This document shows positions 58,434-64,000 of a DNA stretch of 64,000 bases, piece by piece. The position numbers and the translations under genes were made by a program. The notes below the pieces were generated by a model. That model saw nothing but the letters and a program-made list of their open reading frames with translations, had not been told where the DNA came from and did not search any database. Source of the stretch: Galerina marginata. Taxonomy: Eukaryota; Basidiomycota; Agaricomycetes; Agaricales; Galerinaceae. Each line of letters starts with the position of its first letter. Position 1 is the stretch's first letter. Where the stretch lies: the NCBI GenBank assembly GCA_023014335.1, contig JAECYW010000036.1, positions 62,001-126,000 on the forward strand, written 5' to 3'.

Positions 58434-60301
58434 ATGCCCCCCCCTCCTAGCTCAGACTTCCTCCTCGAGGGAATATCGGAAACGCAACTAACATCATACG
58501 TTTGGGGTAAGTTGCTTCAGCATTCTCCACTGGCAACTAAGCTGACACGAATCGTCCGTGGAAAGTCTCCGGCCTAACAGTGATAGTTTACGACACAATC
58601 TCGACTCTCCCCCGCGAGGTGGGTAATATCCTGGTCACTGTACTTGTTTTCCTCATCGCTCCAAATAGGTGACTTATATTTGGAGGTGAAATGTTTGATT
58701 CAGGCAACCCGCTACTCTAGTGACTGACGAGCGACGCGATAGTGGAAGATGGTCCCTTCCTACAGGGTTATATCTGGTGCTGCGATACTGGGGCCTCGCT
58801 CAGACATTGTAAGCCTCGCATTCTCCACCCGACCTTGTAAGACGAATGCAGATGGCGCCTTTTCCAGGTTAAACACCATTGGTGAGTTTATACGGACTTA
58901 CTTCCAGCCTTGTAGGAAGTTTATTGATAATGCACTCACAGTTTATTCGACTGTCCAAACTTCTGTAACTGTGAGTAACTAAATCCTCGGTTGCAACGAA
59001 CTTGGTAGCTGATGGGAACACATTTAAAGAGGTTTGTTGTTCTGAATACCAAGTTCACAAGCCCTTTTTTTTACTGTATCGCCCGGACATTCAGGTGTCA
59101 TGTTTTCTTTGGCTTTGCTGTGTCCTTGTAAGGGCATGCATTTTGTGTTTTGACCTACAACTCATCATATGCCTATAGTGGTTCAAATCCATTTCTATTG
59201 GGCCTTGTTAACGGCATCCTCGGCATTCGTTTATACGCCCTCTATGGACGCAGCCTTCATGGTAAGAAATATAGCACGCTTCATTGAATAATTTCACTAA
59301 TTTCACCCGAAATTTCCGTTGTACAGTACTGAGTTTTCTTTGTGTTCTTTTTTCCGGTACGTAGCATTCTCGAGTCGCTCTACAATATTCGTAACACTTC
59401 TGCTTTAGGCGAGATTGCGGTAAGTTCTTTTTATGCCTCTTTACAGTCCGACGCACTTATATATCAAGTCTCAAGGTTCAGCTATATTTCGCCGTTAAGA
59501 TAGGCAAGTCGACCGTGAAAGGAACAATTGCGACTCCTTCCGGCGTACGAATACTGGGGTGCCTCACCGGCCCTGTTGATCTTTCAGGTATTACAACTAT
59601 GTGGTAAATAATTACTCTCGTTGACTACCTAGTCGCCCACTAAATACCTTACAGGACCGTGTCTATAATCGTCTCAGGTACAATTCGATTTATCGGCTGA
59701 ATATCAAGAGCTGATTAAAGCGAGCAGTAATCTGTTTTATCATGACACTCGCCCAATTCATTAATAGTGCCAGGGAGGCTAGGCGAGCTGGAGGGAGGTA
59801 TAGATTGTCGCCACTAGCAGTGGCTTTTATCGGAGACGGGACCGTGTATTTTCTCGCGTGAGTTGAATCTCGAGATCACAAGTTATATTAGTTATGTTTA
59901 TTTTAACCATCCTTTTAGTGTCGTCGGTAAGTCGAACTTGTTCTGCGTTTATTTGGGACTCATTTCTGCTCAGTGACTCTAATCGGTGGTGTAATCACTG
60001 GTGAATTGGTTTCCGGGCCTTTGACAATCCTATATGAGCCGTGCGTACCTCTATTCCATCCCTTTGTATGGACTGATCGAATATTCCTTTAGGTGGATGG
60101 CTATTTCGCTCATTGTTGCAGTAAGTATATCGGCCAGTTAGGTATACTACTGGGTTGATAATTTTAAAATACCAATAGGGTTCGCGACTCGTGCTCAACT
60201 TGCGCGAGGCTGCCGCGTGCGATGTTTCGACTACGAGGATCCCGTCATCGATCAGGGCCTTGGAGACTTTTAATTCGACTGGGATTGAGTTTGTTAAGTG
60301 A
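58434..60301 (+). CDS. DUF6533-type multi-pass membrane protein with many small exons
   Basis: Recognised from the N-terminal DUF6533 pattern: VIVYDTISTLPREVTYIW, then WSLPTGLYLVLRYWGLAQ. The first exons are 58434-58506, 58581-58618, 58669-58685 (17 nt), 58743-58808 and 58869-58882 (14 nt), all in phase. Later exons include one with GILGIRLYALYGRS, a conserved loop of the family, and the last one ends ...SRLVLNLREAAACDVSTTR... with TGA at 60299-60301. The family comprises fungal membrane proteins with about seven helices and unknown role, often in many copies in mushrooms. I did not fix every exon between 58920 and 60180. The start ATG at 58434 is followed by a Pro-rich lead of about 15 residues. 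Confidence 0.72.
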
Positions 60302-60712
60302 TAGACAGGAATTTAAACTTCAGTACTTTGGACGAACTGTCATTTCCCTGGCTGTAAATCAGCCTGAAACGAGAGCGAAAAGCGAAGGAAAAGATATAAG
60401 TGGATGCGACGCCGTGAAAAAGAAGGTAAGGAGAAGCGCGACACATTAGTTGGAAAGAAAAAGAAGGTTGCATCAAGGAATGTAGAGGTACGACGACTCG
60501 AGAAGCCGCTTAATCTCGACGTCAGTCAAGGCGAAGAATGAGACGATTTCGAATCCAGCCGCTGTCGACGGTGCCTGTCGACGACTCCACGACGAGAGAG
60601 AAAACAAATAAACGGTCAGAGTATATGCAGGAGCGATTAACGGCGAATTCTCTTCAAATACTGAATTTTGATTTTGGTTTTTATTACAGGCAATCTAGCT
60701 ATCTAGCACGCA

Positions 60713-62377
60713 TCAGAAATCGACAGCAGTCGCCGTAAACAACAAACTCTCCGGCCTCCCGGATCCACAAGTATAATTGAAATACTCATCGTTAGTATAC
60801 CACATAACATGTAGCCCGGTCATCTCTTCGAGGGACGTCATATCTAAATTCGTCCACTTGGATATTTCCCCGATGTCCAGTGTCTGGATCGGCGTTGGGC
60901 GGGTGCGAAGGAATTGTAAGAGCGGTCGTACATTGACACTGGCATGACTGGTGTTCGCGCCGGAATCAGAATCAAACTCTGGGTGGCGCTCTTTAAGCAC
61001 GCGCATTCTGAGGTTATGGAGGTGAGGGAAGAAGGCGGTAATGCGGTCAGCTGTTTCGGCGTTTTCGGGAGGGGTAGGGGTAGGGGTGGAGAGGATGGTG
61101 GAAAGGGTTTGCTCGTCGGTGGAAAGAGAGCCAACTGATGAGAATGAAGAAAAAAGAGGGGAGAAGGCGGGGAGGTTTGTGGGCGGTAAGTGGGGAATTG
61201 TCAAGTCGAGCTGTAACACGGTCGAGAAGTCGCAGTTGGAAAACAACGACGGGAATAAGTCGTACGACTCTGGAGGTAGGGGCTGCATGGCAGGTGTGAT
61301 AAATGTACTGAATACCGGCTTATGGGTGCAAGGATAAGCTGTTTTGTCGAAAACCCAAAATCTGTTAGATCCGAGATCAAAGCGGATCGATGTGACGTGG
61401 TTATTGCAGAGGTAGCTCTGGAACCAACTGGACAGAGGACGGGATAAAGCTTGCAGATCTTCGCTCACATTCGAGCTGAACTCGCTCGTGCAGAGAAGAC
61501 TGCATCCGTTCGATGGGCGGATGTGTGTTATAAATTGTGTCACATGGGGTAACCAGACGTCCGTAAAACTTAGGGAGGTTAGGTTGGCAAGAATCACGGA
61601 GGGTAGAGAAGATGAATCTAGGGAGAATTCTTCCGTGCCAGATATAGCGAGGGTTGTAAGGAATGGTGTCGAACGGAGAGCGTTCAGGATTTCGGAAACA
61701 GAGACGGGGTGAAAGAGGTGGAGAATGCGGAGGTCCGCGAGCCATGGAGATCTGAGGCTGAAAGAAAAACTATGCGTGCAAAATTTGCGTAATACAGGTG
61801 CATGGTTGGAAAATAAAGGTGTTGAAGGTTTGTTAGAATTAGACGCCGAAAAAATGGGTACCCGTCTCAAACCTAAAGGAACAACAGAGAACGATTGGAG
61901 GAATGGCGCTGGCTTTAGGAGAGGCTGCCACAGATCTTCGTCGATAGGCGGGTCCGTGATGATTATGTTGAGGTGCTCGATTCGTTCCCAGTACACACTG
62001 AGAATACGATAGAAGAACTCTGTTCCGAGGCGGGGGTGAGTGAGCGAACCTGATGCGCGGCCGTATATCCAAAGGAGGCTGTTCCCGCTCCGGTTTAAAA
62101 CTTCCTCCCTCCAATGCTCGCTACACTGTTCCAGTGCGCTCAGCTTTAGGAGACGGCCCCATATGGTGGGAGAGTTAAGAATGAGTGATCGCCAGCTGTG
62201 ACAGACTTGAGAACATAGACGAGTAGTGTCCAGACAATTTCTTTCTGTGAAAATGTTGGCATTAGATAGGAATACTTCGCGAAGGATATCGAGGTGAAGC
62301 ATCGTAATTGGCGAGTTCGTTTGGCTGGGCGATTCAGATCCTGTTTTTTGATTTTGAGTCATGTTTACTGATTCCAT
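60713..62377 (-). CDS. F-box protein (554 aa)
   Basis: A single-exon gene from an ATG at 62377. The F-box-like motif is at residues about 25-75: ITMLHLDILREVFL, then CSQVCHSWRSLILNSPTIWG and RLL. The rest shows irregular Leu-rich stretches (LADLRILHLFHPVSVSEIL, NLTSLSFTDVWLPHV) as in other agaric F-box proteins. The conserved PTIWG step is the same as in the F-box protein at 22243. No coiled coil precedes the F-box here, unlike that gene. The likely role is a substrate receptor in SCF ubiquitin ligases; the target is unknown. The frame is intact. Confidence 0.85.
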   Translation of the reverse strand: MESVNMTQNQKTGSESPSQTNSPITMLHLDILREVFLSNANIFTERNCLDTTRLCSQVCHSWRSLILNSPTIWGRLLKLSALEQCSEHWREEVLNRSGNSLLWIYGRASGSLTHPRLGTEFFYRILSVYWERIEHLNIIITDPPIDEDLWQPLLKPAPFLQSFSVVPLGLRRVPIFSASNSNKPSTPLFSNHAPVLRKFCTHSFSFSLRSPWLADLRILHLFHPVSVSEILNALRSTPFLTTLAISGTEEFSLDSSSLPSVILANLTSLSFTDVWLPHVTQFITHIRPSNGCSLLCTSEFSSNVSEDLQALSRPLSSWFQSYLCNNHVTSIRFDLGSNRFWVFDKTAYPCTHKPVFSTFITPAMQPLPPESYDLFPSLFSNCDFSTVLQLDLTIPHLPPTNLPAFSPLFSSFSSVGSLSTDEQTLSTILSTPTPTPPENAETADRITAFFPHLHNLRMRVLKERHPEFDSDSGANTSHASVNVRPLLQFLRTRPTPIQTLDIGEISKWTNLDMTSLEEMTGLHVMWYTNDEYFNYTCGSGRPESLLFTATAVDF

Positions 62378-63173
62378 TTAGAACCTCGGGGTATAATCCA
62401 GAATAACAGAAGTAGTAAAATAAGGCGATTTACTGTCGAGGGTAAGGTGGAAGGAGATCCAACAGGACGGTGCGGTTCCAGTCGGTATCTAATCTTTGCC
62501 ACTATATCGGGTTGGTGTTGGGTGTTTGGCGACTGGCTCGTCGACATCCCGACACCGTCCGGAGCGCCACCGTCACAGGGTCCGTGCGACAACCTATAAA
62601 GTCAGGACCGAAATCGTTTCTGCCTGCCCTCCTTGTTTCCCCCGCCCATCTCGCCTGGCCGCTCCGCTGTTTGCATGCCCTTCGTCACTTCGTTCTTCAT
62701 GGCGAACCACACGCCCAATATGTTACACCAATCTCGGGATCGGCCTGTCTTCCTGGCTTCTGCCTGAACGCAGGTAGATAGGGCTTCATTTTTTTTTTTC
62801 GTTTTCGTACCTATCTTGACGTGGTTTTAGATATCCGAGGTTCTTACTCCTTGGCCGTTGAACCGCGATTTCCGCACCTTTAGTCTTAAGAAACGCGTCA
62901 AATTCGTTAGGATTAACTGTAGACCGGATGATTATTATTGGGCCATCCCCACACCCCACCCCCAAAGTACGCTACCACGATTGTTTCTGATATTTGTGGA
63001 AGATGTCTGACCCTATTACCAATTTTTCTAGGTGTTGTCGACCACCTCTCCCATGAAGTCTTTACAAAATATTGTAAGTCATTTGTTACATTTTTTCTCT
63101 TCGTTTTGTACGAGGTTTCTTGTACCTCGTTACCCAAACATAATGCAATCCGATCCGCTGAACCTCTCGACAG
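62378..63173. other. No firm gene
   Basis: Upstream region of the F-box gene and possible 5' part of the gene below. A T-run lies at about 62790. No TATA box was identified with confidence. Confidence 0.3.
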
Positions 63174-63537
63174 GCTTTTTCCTTTGTTTGACCCAGCCCT
63201 GTTGGACGATTGGCGACTTGGAAAGTGTCGGTGTGTGGTACGTTTCATTATTCCTTCATCGACTCGCTATTAATCACTTAGCGACGTAGGCGCGTCCAGT
63301 AGCTTCTCGGCGTCGACAACTGGCTCTCTCCTCACTCTTGCGCTCAGAGAACAACTGCCCTCCCTGTTTTCCCGACAACAGGATCGAATTGCCCTCAACG
63401 GTACACACGAAGTTACCGCTTCCACCCTGTCCTGGCCCAGTGCCTTATTGCGTCTGCTACGGCGATGGTTCAAACTAGCGCTTATAATTATAATTATTGA
63501 GCAACCCCACCACCAGGAGCAGGCTCAAGATCTCTAA
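63174..63537 (+). CDS. Unknown gene fragment, two exon-like blocks
   Basis: Block 1 (63174 to about 63229, after a CTCGACAG acceptor) reads LFPLFDPALLDDWRLGKCR. With a GTGTGTGG donor it joins block 2, 63282-63537, which reads ASSSFSASTTGSLLTLALRE, then a stretch ending in a run of isoleucines (ALIIIIIE) and a TAA. A small ATG exon near 63051 (MKSLQNI before GTAAGTC) may be upstream. Function not recognised. The model is tentative, and the gene may continue beyond other exons. Confidence 0.35.
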
Positions 63538-64000
63538 AACGATTGCCTCCTCCCATAAGGTATGCTTTCATCTCTCCCTACTCCAGAGTGCGCGTATTCA
63601 ACACCGCCTTCAGCTCCGTCAGCTCGCGTTAACCTCCTCTGACGTTGCCCTTCGGGACAAACGTATCCTGGGCCCTGCGAGCCAGCGCTCCCCAGCCTGG
63701 CCTGGAGACCGGCTCTCAAGCCCAGCATCCCTCCTGAATTCGTCCCATAATCCTCCTTCTCTGGGCGGCGGGTTGGGTGCTCACTATGACAGGCATCGAC
63801 GACGTTGTAAAACGGTTTCACTTTGCTTATTGCCTGCTAGTTCAGATTCTGGGTAACGGCGGCGACATTTTCGTGGCCCCCTATCGAGGACGTTGGGGGC
63901 CGACGGTGCTTTTTGTCATTCCTCCTTTCGTTTCCTCCAATTGAATTATTTATCACCAAGTCGTCTGTAGTACGTTTCTTTACTCGTAAAGAAACTGCGT
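63538..64000. other. No gene seen to the right end
   Basis: Short frames only on both strands. The window ends in the near-palindrome TTTACTCGTAAA. Confidence 0.3.

Overview
The window is fungal nuclear DNA, most likely from a mushroom-forming basidiomycete (Agaricomycetes). The reasons are many short introns of roughly 50-80 nt with GTRNGT donors, CTNAC-like branch sites and YAG acceptors, together with typical families: F-box proteins, a HET-domain protein, DUF5648 and DUF6533 proteins, an MDR oxidoreductase, and small secreted proteins with a Kex2 site. All calls come from reading the sequence; no database search was possible, and most intron coordinates are hand-made models. Genes supported only by an open frame were given low confidence or left out.

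Layout. 1-13.7 kb: a Ty3/Gypsy-type retroelement on the minus strand with three separate frames (gag 9071-10771, protease 7881-9065, pol 3970-7866). The frames are joined by two sites that look like -1 ribosomal frameshifts. Convergent to it on the plus strand lie two intron-rich unknown genes (to 2236, and 2448-3876) that share the retroelement's striking density of CGCG. No LTR pair could be resolved. 13.7-18.4 kb: two short TIR elements flanked by TA (13737-14364 and 17747-18402) and decayed gene pieces. 18.9-27.6 kb: small unknown genes, a secreted DUF5648 protein (21187-21878), an F-box protein (22243-24153) and a four-exon MDR oxidoreductase (26223-27528).

31.4-35.4 kb is the most unusual locus. 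A 69-bp tandem repeat (about 17 units) is not a plain minisatellite. Each unit reads as a 66-nt intron (GTACGT donor, CTTAC/CTGAC branch site, TCCTCAG acceptor) plus one 3-nt exon. The 3-nt exon is the part that changes most (AGA, GAA, AAT, CTT, TTT, TAT, TTC, TCG). The same codon-sized exons continue on both sides of the array in introns that are not repeats, and the series leads into a HET-domain coding region. If spliced as read, this is a HET-type (allorecognition-like) gene whose linker is assembled codon by codon from about 30 three-nucleotide exons.

36.1-39.9 kb: an apparently complete MULE transposon with 40-bp TIRs, a 9-10 bp target duplication and a five-exon transposase with a SWIM zinc finger. 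40-43.5 kb: a decayed tandem duplication and a second copy of a sequence also present at about 25-26 kb. 43.7-47.9 kb: a secreted protein with an aerolysin-like beta-rich region and a long Lys/Ala/Pro tail, then a single-pass membrane protein. 50.6-54.8 kb: two paralogous small secreted proteins with identical exon lengths. 58.4-62.4 kb: a many-exon DUF6533 membrane protein and a second F-box protein. The right end holds an incomplete unknown gene.
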